Notes under the pieces: model-generated | Told to the model about the DNA's origin: nothing | The model's database searches: none | What the model saw: only the letters and a program-made list of their open reading frames with translations | Shown: positions 57,301 through 63,880 of the stretch, in pieces | Layout: each line of letters opens with the position of its first letter | Numbering within the stretch: the stretch's first letter is position 1 | Made by a program: the position numbers and the translations under genes | DNA from: Halichondria panicea | Taxonomy: Eukaryota; Porifera; Demospongiae; Suberitida; Halichondriidae | Length of the DNA: 64,000 nucleotides | Direction: 5' to 3' | Assembly (NCBI RefSeq): GCF_963675165.1 | Contig: NC_087390.1 | Location: 4,349,301 to 4,413,300, forward strand

Positions 57301-59285
57301 AATAGCTAGCCAAGCACCATTTTTAAGGTCAGGGTACAAGTATTGTATGCAACGAGTTGCTTGCGAGTTGCTTGAAAATTTGCAGGCAATTCGTTGCTTA
57401 CAACCCATTGTAGGCAACGAATTGTCTGAAAATTGCCTGGTAAATGGTAGCCTTAATTATAGATACGTCAAGTGTACTGTGTACTTACTTCACTTCACCG
57501 GGATTGTGCTTGTCCTTCGGGTCAGAATTGCAGGCCAGAATTCTTACCACAGCTCCAGGGTTGTATGTCTCGTAGACATTGATTGCAGACGGAATCAACT
57601 TCATGGAGTATCGCAACTCTGCAATCATAATGTTCACAAGTTAATTAAGTGATTAATTGGATGACAGTAAACTCTGCAGTCATTGCTAAAATTATACAAG
57701 GCTACCGTATAGCGGGTATTAGATCACCGGTAATTTTTGCAGTAAGACTTTTAGTGCTTGCGGATTTAACTAACAGCTTTTGGCTTTTGGCTAATATTCG
57801 TGGGTACAAACATGCTTAATCTGCGAAAAACACGAATGTTTGTATGCCTTTGAAATAATTATACCCGCTATATGGTATACAGATGATTCAGATTGCACTA
57901 GTGGATTTGCTCACCTACAAAATCAATACTCCTAAAGTTTTCTGATGTCTTTCTCAGTGTCTTTGGAACAGAAGGACATTTTTTCCACCATGTGCCATAG
58001 GTACGCTGGGGTAGAGGCCAAGAATGACATTTATTGTGCAGCAAACTCACTGTAAGCTATAATTATTGCATGGACGATAATTATTGAGCACATTAGACTG
58101 CAGCTCTGCTTGAAAGAGCACTATATCAACGAGTGCTGCAAGCTGCACTGTGCTAATGCCTCTCGCCATGTTTTGCTTTCGCTTAAAAAGGTAATTATAG
58201 TTTGCTTTTTACGTTATTTTGTTGTACGTAATGTTACGTTATTATTGTTGATTGCAATTTTTGACAATGAATTCCACACAGGTTGCTAGTCAATTAGAGG
58301 TGGGCTGTACCACTCTTCCAACTACATATACATGTATTACAAGAGTGTATAATCCAGTCACTGTAGATTAAGGTCATCAGTTCTACTACTTATGTAACAA
58401 GTAACATTGTCTTACTGTGGCGCCCCCTTAAAATATCCCCCAAAACATTATTCCCTAGTGAATTTTGTCCATTTTCCCCCTCCATAAATGGTTTTAGATG
58501 CCTGTGTTTATGGTGGTCAATAACTGAAAATAAGAGTCCAACATGGGCTACTCATCAGTCTACATTATCCACTAAGCATGACATTGTACTCGGCTACCAT
58601 AATTTTTAAGCATAATACTTTACTTCCATGTCTCATTTTACTGGGTGTGGTCAGTCATTAGCAAGTACTATAGTGTAGTGGCTCACAGAATAGTTAGACG
58701 TGTTATAAATTGCTAAGGAGATAATTATGATGTCTCGAAGAAACACAAGTTTCTTATTTCGAGTGAGTTACCCAGCAAAAAATAGGACGAAACGAGGTCT
58801 CTGTGTAGAACTAATGTTAAATGGTCACGCGTGCACCACTTCCGTTTCTAATCCCTCTCTTCCTTAATTATCTATGATGTAAGTGAATTAGGTAGCTTGA
58901 GCAGTTCAAAATAAGTCTTCTTGCTCCAACAGCATTGACAGGGGACATACCACGGTGGGCGATATTCCCTAGTGAATTTCGTCCAGGGAGATACAAGCCA
59001 CGCCCCTCTTGCACTGGCAATTAACTCGGCATAGCGCATACAGGTAATTCTATTATAGATTGTATCATACATACACACAAACATTACCAGCACAAGTGCC
59101 TCTTGAAAATCTCCATACTTGTCGTAGATTCTTGGTTCTCCAGCAAGGTTTGCAGCAGTGTAGCTCTGTGTGTTTGAGGACCCATACTGGCTGGAGAAGT
59201 TGATCACCACTTCAGAAAACTGCTTTTTGATTTCTGGATGAGTCTTATCAGAAGCACGTCGAGAAAATCCCCAGCGACTAAACAT
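36352..59285 (-). CDS. FBXL4: F-box/LRR-repeat protein 4 orthologue, 16 exons over 23 kb
   Basis: Exons in transcription order: 59088-59285 (ATG at 59285), 57915-58005, 57489-57618, 56707-56805, 55898-55983, 49332-49480, 49054-49124, 40646-40715, 40272-40381, 39977-40086, 39666-39795, 38929-39042, 38100-38207, 37812-37898, 37138-37242, 36352-36478. All phases agree and sum to 594 residues (human 621). The N-terminal half matches the galactose-binding/discoidin-like domain of FBXL4 (NLAGEPRIYDKYGDF, RTYGTWWKKCP, YETYNPGAVVRILAC). The F-box follows (DEIIQYIFSYLDVVSLSRVA), then leucine-rich repeats (SLDLWRCRFATPEVL, LEQLDILGTSHVSS) and the typical end (FFDVSFCGAI...FKKSF). Known role: mitochondrial outer-membrane F-box subunit of an SCF ubiquitin ligase that restrains BNIP3/NIX mitophagy. 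The introns at 49481-55897 and 40716-49053 contain other genes and a transposon. Confidence 0.95.
36588..37120. mobile_element. Fold-back TAG...CTA element with 9-bp duplication
   Basis: Ends taacctcgagaccaggccga and the inverted tcggcctggattcgaggcta, flanked on both sides by gtgtgttac. The ends match those of 12743-13544. An inner inverted pair (36780-36870 and 36915-37000, including gtcgagaaggcttgcacact) makes it almost wholly palindromic. It lies in the last FBXL4 intron. Confidence 0.85.
38632..38841. mobile_element. CCGTATAGCGGG-family MITE, copy 6
   Basis: Left end ctgtacagtgggtaattttc, right end cagaaaatacccgcaatacg, with the family interior inverted relative to copy 4. In an FBXL4 intron. 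Confidence 0.75.
39144..39338. mobile_element. Small TAG...CTA element, 9-bp duplication
   Basis: Ends tagcctcgagaccgtcaagt and its inverted form cgaggcta, with a second inner pair (gtcaagttccaatgtgcaac and complement). Flanked by cagcagcag and cagtagcag. In an FBXL4 intron. Confidence 0.75.
40750..40915. mobile_element. Small MITE related to the CCGTATAGCGGG family
   Basis: Inverted ends gagtatattttgagggtata and tatacccttgaaatatactc, with an interior atgttcgtggttttcgtgg typical of the CCGTATAGCGGG family but different outer bases. In an FBXL4 intron between the 40646 exon and the large transposon. Confidence 0.65.
41224..43743 (+). CDS. Transposase-like gene of the 41.0-44.8 kb transposon, probably damaged
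   Basis: Starts near an ATG at 41224 and continues through exon-like blocks at about 41682-41827 (zinc-ligand-like CSCGL), 41877-41980 (CRRCH, then ARYLLNQK), about 42035-42125, about 42350-42425 (WVITDARHDSTANAYHTTV), 42465-42570, 42620-42718, 42890-42990 (YWAIKNCDGDGQKLRSLIE), 43035-43190, about 43240-43365 and 43420-43560. An acidic C-terminal piece follows at 43630-43743. Such blocks recur in proteins of fish, cnidarians and sponges that I take to be DDE-type transposases; that is recollection, not a search. The 122-base duplication at the start and an in-frame TAG at 42077-42079 suggest this copy is not fully functional. Confidence 0.55.
41278..41521. repeat. 122-bp tandem duplication inside the transposon
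   Basis: The unit beginning caagcagctaaggctgcatt is present twice in a row with essentially no differences that I can see. It covers the end of the first coding block and the following acceptor of the transposase-like gene. The length is not a multiple of three. Confidence 0.9.
44394..44706 (-). CDS. Small antisense gene of the transposon, unknown product
   Basis: Two blocks join in frame: 44706 down to about 44595 (reading NCAARLAYTASYT and FASAYYGCKNHK) and about 44551-44394 (VEYDDIPPQVFISELNKFIR, then VWERVVRPENEI). The donor gtaaga and the downstream acceptor ...ccag are present. It starts just inside the right inverted repeat, as expected for a transposon accessory gene. No domain recognised; the C-terminus beyond 44394 is not followed. 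Confidence 0.45.
44788..45894. other. Spacer with a possible orphan exon (45661-45858)
   Basis: Mostly AT-rich intron DNA of FBXL4. A fragment resembling the start of repeat R1 (ttgaggcgtagccccacggt) lies near 45260. An acceptor-like tattttattgcag before 45661 opens a 66-residue frame ending in a hydrophobic tail (VVLLSLVLVLSLF, stop at 45858), which could be the last exon of a GPI-anchored or tail-anchored protein. No partner exon was found. Confidence 0.3.
45895..48879 (+). CDS. DSL-domain Notch-ligand-like membrane protein (Delta/Jagged type)
   Basis: Seven exons join in phase: 45895-45945, 46121-46453, 46606-46945, 47250-47348, 47758-47874, 48146-48202, 48266-48879, giving about 536 residues. 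A signal peptide is split between exons 1 and 2. An MNNL/C2-like N-terminal domain follows, then a DSL domain in exon 3 (YYCSDCNTFCISRNDSFGHY...C...CFQGY), with the Gly-His-aromatic and cysteine spacing of Delta/Jagged. One EGF-like repeat (YCTEPYECLCLEGYFGENC) comes next, then a transmembrane helix in exon 5 followed by KKKK, and a long Ser/Tyr-rich cytoplasmic tail. Expected to bind Notch on neighbouring cells. The single EGF repeat is fewer than in most ligands. The gene lies on the opposite strand inside an FBXL4 intron. Confidence 0.88.
47535..47738. mobile_element. CCGTATAGCGGG-family MITE, copy 7
   Basis: Left end catatagcgggtaattttcg, right end gaaaatgacccactatacgg followed by TA. It lies about 20 bases before the acceptor of the transmembrane exon of the DSL gene. 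Confidence 0.75.
49850..51535 (-). CDS. Cysteine-rich multi-pass membrane protein A, single exon
   Basis: The ATG at 51535 begins a signal peptide (MIFFMRHVIVLFCTLL), chosen over an upstream GTG in the same frame; about 561 residues. A cysteine-rich ectodomain of ~120 residues ends with GVLCSQCKPGLGPAVFSYY and KEC. About eight hydrophobic segments follow. The conserved cytoplasmic block LLHEMANILQGCFKNGT, then GTRDYRWFAGLYLLLR, precedes the last helices; the tail ends NPNEYTP. I recall similar proteins as expanded families in sponges and some cnidarians, without known function. No intron, unlike its surroundings. The gene lies on the same strand inside the large FBXL4 intron; its paralogue is 1.1 kb upstream. 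Confidence 0.85.
   Translation of the reverse strand: MIFFMRHVIVLFCTLLLTTVRSRCCPTWFHKTAGSDECKCGVQVKNLLECSQLPNTMTVHIIDGHCLTYDSDQDIEYFGQCPYTGRNSSFGQFRTMPSNVSKLNEVMCGPLNRTGVLCSQCKPGLGPAVFSYYRECKECLVYPYGWILFFVRFIIPSTGFCVLVIAFHINVASPALNAFVIAAQIVNTIISNNPISFANGSYNILLDFVASIYGIFSLDFFTFLIPSFCISSDMSMLTVLALEYLVALYPILFTVAVYLCITIHDKGCKILVVCWKPFRKCFARCRRSWELKGSVMNAFATFILLSYCKFSSISLYLLQTVPVFDKYGNQTYTLFYNASIHGHGVSSNSHYAAYFGVSIFVLVTMVFLPTIFILFYQIRIFQRCLHFCRIRCTLLHEMANILQGCFKNGTTPGTRDYRWFAGLYLLLRIVLVFSINQIYYSLVYQVIACIMSAVVAALRPYRIDKYNTLDSFAWLLFGLTVGIFVYIRAYNNISKVVPYISICAPFAYFVCYVSWTFIASFIKCCRFHIFTKVSKSQILTDENSVPDRLINPNEYTPCINN
51560..51835. repeat. Imperfect tandem duplication upstream of gene A
   Basis: A unit of about 130 bases starting cacacaaaatattaat, with actaaaacatcc and aaaggaataacctg(t)ccagaatcattatc, is present twice just upstream of the first membrane gene's start. 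The second unit has internal repeats of aagcactcacactaaa. It lies in the probable promoter. Confidence 0.7.
51844..52054. mobile_element. CCGTATAGCGGG-family MITE, copy 8
   Basis: Left end ccgtatagaaggtaattttc, right end cgaaaattacccgctatacg, TA on both sides. Interior close to copy 4 but inverted. It separates the two membrane-protein paralogues. Confidence 0.85.
52425..52456. repeat. (ACC)n microsatellite
   Basis: Run of ACC/GCC trinucleotides in the spacer between the two membrane-protein genes. No coding role visible. Confidence 0.85.
52680..54350 (-). CDS. Cysteine-rich multi-pass membrane protein B, single exon (paralogue of A)
   Basis: The ATG at 54350 starts a clean signal peptide (MTLRQLKIILFLIAIHLVSV); the frame extends upstream only to non-ATG codons. 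About 556 residues with the same order as its neighbour: cysteine-rich ectodomain ending GVLCSQCKPGLGPAVFSYY, about eight membrane segments, the LLHEMANILQGCFKNGT and DYRWFAGLYFLLR blocks, and the tail NPNEYTP. Ectodomain and loops differ clearly from A, while two stretches are nearly identical at the DNA level. A receptor-like role is possible from the layout; the function is unknown. It sits in the same FBXL4 intron, same strand. Confidence 0.85.
   Translation of the reverse strand: MTLRQLKIILFLIAIHLVSVAASHSCPTWFKELEPGNCVCEVQLSRLNCDPLSKNVSIFSGFCLTISDDGTEIFGDCPYNANAPLLTFFTLPQNVSQLNEVMCGPLNRTGVLCSQCKPGLGPAVFSYYRECKECLDYPYGWILFFVRLFVSLTLFCIVVIAFRINVASPYCNGLLIAVQLLNNIVSNNPFIAGQASSYSFSSFVIDLYGFLSLDFFNNLIPSFCISEEISMPAILALEYLVALYPILFTAAVYSVIVAHDSGCRVLVVCWRPFHKCFVKVVWRPWGLKGSVINAFSTFILLSYCKFCTISLRLSQRIPMHYVFGDTRNIRDVLYFDANYDTHSIEYKHYQALALFVGVMITLPAFFLLFYQFRTVQRCLHYCRIRCTLLHEMANILQGCFKNGTTPGTRDYRWFAGLYFLLRLLIIFFINQQYHLLVYLLLSGAMSVIVAALRPYRLEWGNNLDVFFWLLFLFATSFYVFNLARTGNIIWNGMMYIVVCVPLLYSVCLFVWIIAVSAYKWCRSQCKKRTAPEQDDNQLPDRIVNPNEYTPLIPPVH
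54351..55897. other. FBXL4 intron remainder with small local duplications
   Basis: No gene seen. The phrase atgtggcttaccagg(a/c)cctcaaga occurs at about 55092 and, as tgtggcttaccaggccctca, at about 55217, a short local duplication. Bases near 54935-54970 (gtgctaatgcctctcgccat) recur near 58150. An inverted R1 copy occupies 55550-55742. Confidence 0.45.
55550..55742 (-). repeat. Interspersed repeat R1, inverted copy 4
   Basis: Reverse complement of the R1 start: tatgcctcgaggcgtagccg, then ggatacggtaaagctgac and an (AC/GT)n tract at about 55669-55697, then part of the body. Short copy in an FBXL4 intron. Confidence 0.65.
56806..57488. other. FBXL4 intron, short repeats of aattgcctg
   Basis: No gene seen. 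Related words (caggcaattcgttgc, aacgaattgtctgaaaattg, caggcaactttcaggcaatt) occur several times on both strands at about 57005-57110 and 57345-57445, a weak inverted pattern that may mark a decayed element. Confidence 0.35.
57705..57875. mobile_element. CCGTATAGCGGG-family MITE, copy 9
   Basis: Left end ccgtatagcgggtattagat, right end ataattatacccgctatatgg. Interior diverged. In an FBXL4 intron. Confidence 0.65.
58006..59087. other. FBXL4 first-intron region with part of a repeated block
   Basis: Bases about 58630-58870 (tactgggtgtggtcagtcat ... cttccgtttctaatccctct) are the same block as 59945-60215 and the split copy near 61596-62205. No gene recognised. Confidence 0.5.
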
Positions 59286-59465
59286 TGTAATAATGTTGGA
59301 GCTTTTAGTGTACTCAATCAAGCTCGAGGATTATATCTACGGTGTATTGTCCTTTGATCCATATTCAATGTTGAGAGGAGTGCCACACCCCTCGCCTTGT
59401 GGCCAGACCACAATAATTATATTAATATGCCCCTTTGGCTTCATTACATTCTTGCAAGCCGGTAG

Positions 59466-59557
59466 ATTCGCAAGCCACTCCCTTTTGTCTGATTGGACAG
59501 GGGCTTTTCTCCCGCCCCCGTCCAATCAGAGAAAAGGGAGGGGCTTGCGAGTCAGGC
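59466..59557. repeat. Near-perfect hairpin upstream of FBXL4
   Basis: gattcgcaagccactccctt is followed, after a GC-rich loop, by its inverted form aagggaggggcttgcgagtc, with tctgattggac/gtccaatcaga between. The stem is about 35 bases. It lies about 180 bases upstream of the FBXL4 ATG, in the promoter; CCAATC words are part of the stem. Confidence 0.8.
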
Positions 59558-59631
59558 CGCACTTCCCACTTCACTTAGGGAAGTGCCGCTCTTCCTCGAA
59601 GATTGTTTACCTGGCCCTTGTGAAGGAGGCT

Positions 59632-60225
59632 AGTCTGGCCATAGATGGTAGAAGAGGAAGAGGGATTGGTAACGGAAGTACTCTCATGTAACATCCGCGT
59701 TACCCGCGGTTTAATCGAGGCTGTGTCAACAAGCTAAAGCTGTAGATGGGCGTGGTCCGGCTAGGCCAAGCTGATGGCTTATTTCTACACACAGTGTATA
59801 ATATACCACAAGCATATATGCTCAGTCTGTGCAACTCACTCATATTTAAAGGTCTATGCCTATTTTAGCAGTTATAACCAGCACGCTTACACGTTTTAGC
59901 AATACAAGACTATAAATAGCAGCTGTTTGCCTAAATTTAAAACTAATACTGGAATGTCCCTTTTTACTGGGTGTGGTCAGTCATTAGCAAGTACACAACA
60001 CATGGCTCACAGACTGGGCGTGTTATAAATTGCTGAAAAAGATCTGGATTATGTCTGGAGAAAACACAATTTTCTTATTTTGAGCGAGTTACCCGGCAAA
60101 ATAGCCTCGTTTATAGGGCGTAACGCGGATAGTTTTCGAGGTTTTACTGCAGATTCATGTCACGTGAACTGCTTCCGTTACCAATCCCTCTTCCTCTTCT
60201 ATCTATATGGTCTGGCTTGCGAGAC
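59632..60225. mobile_element. TAGTCT-ended inverted-repeat element between FBXL4 and kelch gene
   Basis: Left tagtctggccatagatggta and gaagaggaagagggattggt; right end inverted (accaatccctcttcctcttc, then tctggcttgcgagacta). Inner inverted words (ccgcgttac / gtaacgcgg) continue the pairing. No matching 9-base flank found, so the exact ends are uncertain. Interior shares the block at 58630-58870. Confidence 0.65.
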
Positions 60226-60268
60226 TATCAGAGACTATTAAAGCGCATCAAAATGGCTATAAAACAAG

Positions 60269-63200
60269 ATGGCTAATCAGGTACGTCTGTTTAGGTGCAG
60301 AATATAGACAGTGTACTGTTAATAATAGATCTGACGATAGTCTAACTGTTGTACAAACTTTTGTGTGTACTGCAGTGGCATAGGATCCACGGCACAAGGG
60401 CCGGCTGGAGCCCCGGGGGCCCCAGCCCCTCTAATACTGGTTTTTCAGCTGTTAATAGTAAACCATATAAGAGCGGAGCCCCCCCGGCCCCTTTGGCTTA
60501 CATTACATTTTGTTTTCTCGCTATACCCATAGGCATAGATACATGTACAGGAGGGATTGAAAACGAAGGTACCCTCGAGTAACGTCTGCTTTACCCCGCG
60601 ATAGTCTGGGGGCCAGGTCTTTTCTCATAGGGGGAGGGGGAAGAGGAGAAAGAGGTCTGGAGACTCTTGCAGCACTTCCGTGTGCTCTTGGAATGTCAAT
60701 TAGTTAGAGACTTGAAGGTTATAAAGAAAGTATAGACGTAGCAACTCTCATTTCATTGGCTGTACCCAGAGGAGGTTGGTCACAATTTAAACCGCAGCGA
60801 AAAAATGCTATGCAAACCGTGTTTGGCCTTCAACCTGCTGAGTCAGCACTTTTGTCTCGTTTTGCATTCCTACTTATGTTATTGTATTACATCTCCTGTT
60901 AGTTTATGAATCGTAGTAGTATAAGCCTATCATTGCCTTACCTGCTACATTAAAACAGGAGTCAAAGAATCAAGGAAAGTGCTAGAAGTTTTAACTTAGT
61001 CATTGCTTCGAGTATGACTATGCTACTCACTTTTTAGTGTGACTGGCTATTGTTAGCATCATTTGCTACTAGTATAGACTGCTACAATCGTTTGCAGCCT
61101 TCTGGCTTAAGCTAGGATAGTTACTTTTCATGCTTTCTCTGTAGGCTTCCGTATATCTTTTCTTTTTTCTCTCCGTGCACGCACATTCCTCCGTTGAAAT
61201 GTGACCAACCTCCTCTGGGCTGTACCAAATTCCACTGAGGCAATACTCGCATTTCATTGGGGTAAAAATCACATGACATAGGACATGCATTTTAGGATAT
61301 GCATTTTATTGACTCTGGCCACATTCTGCTAGAGCACACAGAAATGCTGCAAGAGTCTCCAGACCTAATCCTAGCTCTACTTGATTTGCCCCCAGACTAA
61401 CCCCGCGATTCATTCAAAGTTGTCTAAAAAACCAAAGTTGTAGATGGGCTAGCCAAGCTGATGGCCTATATATTTCTACACACAGTTCCATAATAAGCAA
61501 ATGTGCTTATCTATAGGTAGTTACAACCAGCATGCTTACGCGTAAAAGACCTAGAATAGCACTTGGAAGCTTATAACTTAACTTTACTGGAATATCACTT
61601 TTTACTGGGTGTGGCCAGTCATTAGCAAGTACTACAAGACTCTCGTTAATCCGGTCACCCTTGGGACAGTGCAGCTTGGCTGGAATAGCGAGGTAGCTGC
61701 ATTTCAGGAAATAGCAGAGCCTTAAAAACGACCTTACCTCAAATCTAATGACTAATTTTGCGGTTCTTGTCTCGAGGATAATGAAGGATAATGAATCATT
61801 CTGCTCTCTATTTAACCAAATCTGCCAAACCACACCCAAAAGGTCACGTAAAATTACATTGAAAACCTTGTTTGGGGCTGCCAGCACTATATACGGAATA
61901 GCGAGTGGCCGTACTTCAGGGTGAGTTTTGTGCAATAAACATCTAGCTAGCAATCCGTGCCAACCAAATGGCCGGTATATCGAGGTGGCCGTACATCAGA
62001 GAGCCGGAATACTCTACTGTACACGTGGCTCGCAGAATAGGCGTGTTTTAAATTGCTGAAAGAGATGATGTCTCAAGGAAACACAACTTTCTTATTTTGA
62101 GGAGTTACTCGGCAAAAAGCCTCGTTTCAAGGCCTCAGTCACTGCAGATGCAATATAAAAGCATCACATGCCACCACTTTGTTTCCAATCCCTCCTTTTG
62201 TGTCTAACTGGCGCGTGCGCGTCTATATTTCCACAGCAACGCACTCTACGCGAATAAGTGATAAGCGCCTATTAGTGGTATGTTTTATTCTCCCGTGCAG
62301 ACTCTGGACATCTTCCATCCCTCAACAACTCTGAAGTGGGAGGAATGTCCCTCTCTACCAGTGGGGATGAGCGATGCCTCTTCAGTGTATCTGAATAGAA
62401 CACTCTATGTTGGAGGTGGATTTACTGATGAACCCGGTTCGAAGGCGGAATCTGCACTGTACTCATTTAAACTTGGAGTTGACAGCACATGGACAGTGAC
62501 AGACACACCCACCTATTGGTATACCCTTGTCGCCCATGACTCTGAACTGCTGCTAGTGGGTGGGAGAGAGTGTTCTACGGACGAGATAACAAACGAAGTG
62601 TTCACGATGAGGGATGGACAGTTTGTTAAAGTATTGCCTTCTATGAAGGAGAAACGAACTTCACCATCTGCTGTCAGTAGTGGGTCTGCACTAGTTGTGG
62701 CTGGAGGGTATGGTACCTCAGAAAATCTCTCTTCTGTGGAAGTGCTCAAAGATGGCCAGTGGACGACTGCACCCTCCCTACCAAGTGCAGGGTTTAGCAT
62801 GAAATCTGCTCTCCATGGTGGCCAGTGGTACCTGATCCAGCAAGAAGGGAAAGTATTTCATGCAACACTACAATCACTCGTCTCTAGTATCGACAAATTA
62901 CCGTGGGAGTCGCTACCTGATGCTCCAAATGAGGGTTTAGCTGCTGCCTTCTTTGGTGGCCATCTCTTGTCCATTGGAGCAGGGGATAATCGTAACCAAG
63001 TAACAGCTATCCATGCCTTCTCCTCCATCTTCCAGTCCTGGGAACATGTTTCAGAGGATTCTGACCTACTTGTACAACTGGTTAACCCGACAGCCATTGT
63101 CTTATCAAGCGATCAACTAATTTTGATCAATCAGAATGAAGTATTCCATGGACAACTTATTGGTGAGTTGGTGTAACTTGTATGCATGTACAACTGCCTT

Positions 63201-63880
63201 GTACAATTGCAGGAATAAACTTATTAATTTCATATAATTTGCAGTGAATCCCTTTGATGTCGACAGTCAGTTCACTGTAAGAGATATAGATTGCCTCAAA
63301 CCCTCAGCAGGAATATCTCTGATAGAGGAGCTTGTACAGCACACGCCCACTGCCTTCCCAGTTGTTGCTGGTGTGAATGTTCGTGCAATGTACAACCTCA
63401 TCTTGAGAGAGTGGGAATCAGGGCGTGGATCACGCCCACCCACATGGACAGAGCTTTTCAGAGCTCTCGAGGAGATGGGCTTGAGTGAGCTGGCTGGTCG
63501 GATGGAGAAGTATTTGAGAGGATTGGTTCCTGAGGACCGACCGCGACCACCCCCTGATGAAGAAGGTGACTAATTACCGTATAGCGCAAAATTTTTGAGG
63601 CAGTTAAATTTCGTGAAATGGCTAAATTTCAATGACACTGTGCCTTTCGTTAGCTAAGCATTGCGTGGATGTAATTTTCGTAGAAGATTGCTTCCATTAG
63701 ATAATAGTTTGTTTTAATTGTTTACAGACGGGACACCAGAGCAAAATAAAAAAATCAGCATTCTGGCAGAAAATACTCTACTGAAGGAGACAAACCAGCA
63801 CCTTGAAGAACAGCTTGCTCGTTTGAAATCGGCGGAAGAGCAATTGGGCCCAGTCAAGAAGGAACGATCATCCGACAAAG
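60269..63880 (+). CDS. Kelch-repeat protein with death-fold-like region and coiled coil (3' end off window)
   Basis: Safe exons: 62301-63162, 63245-63565 and 63728-63880, with the next beyond the right edge. The first encodes about 287 residues of kelch-like beta-propeller repeats (LYVGGGF, LLLVGGRE, ALVVAGGY, HLLSIGAGD, each followed by a W further on). The second holds a helical region ending PPTWTELFRALEEMGLSELA, typical of the end of death domains, then a Pro-rich hinge. The third is a coiled coil (LLKETNQHLEEQLARLKS). The start is uncertain: ATGGCTAATCAG followed by gtacgt at 60269-60280 would join in phase to 62301 across the transposon cluster. Kelch propellers bind partner proteins; the likely role is a scaffold in death-fold signalling (inference). 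Confidence 0.7.
60602..61399. mobile_element. TAG...CTA element with exact 9-bp duplication
   Basis: Left tagtctgggggccaggtc, right inverted cccccagacta, flanked exactly by accccgcga on both sides. Subterminal inverted pairs include ggtctggagactcttgcagc and complement, and cagaggaggttggtcac and complement. Inserted into a copy of the 58630-58870 repeat block. Confidence 0.85.
61635..62019. mobile_element. pogo-like MITE nested in another repeat
   Basis: Ends caagactctcgttaatccgg and ccggaatactctactg, flanked by TA. It interrupts the repeat block (…gtcattagcaagtac | …acacgtggctcgcagaat…), which is continuous at 58640-58690 and 59965-60020. Confidence 0.7.
63578..63700. mobile_element. Half of a CCGTATAGCGGG-family MITE
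   Basis: accgtatagcgcaaaatttt and gaggcagttaaatttcgtg match the family's left end; no right end is visible. In an intron of the kelch gene. Confidence 0.55.

Noticed and set aside
61507-61953. 148-codon minus-strand frame
   Set aside because: Lies across the border of a pogo-like MITE and a repeat block, so it cannot be a single coding unit.
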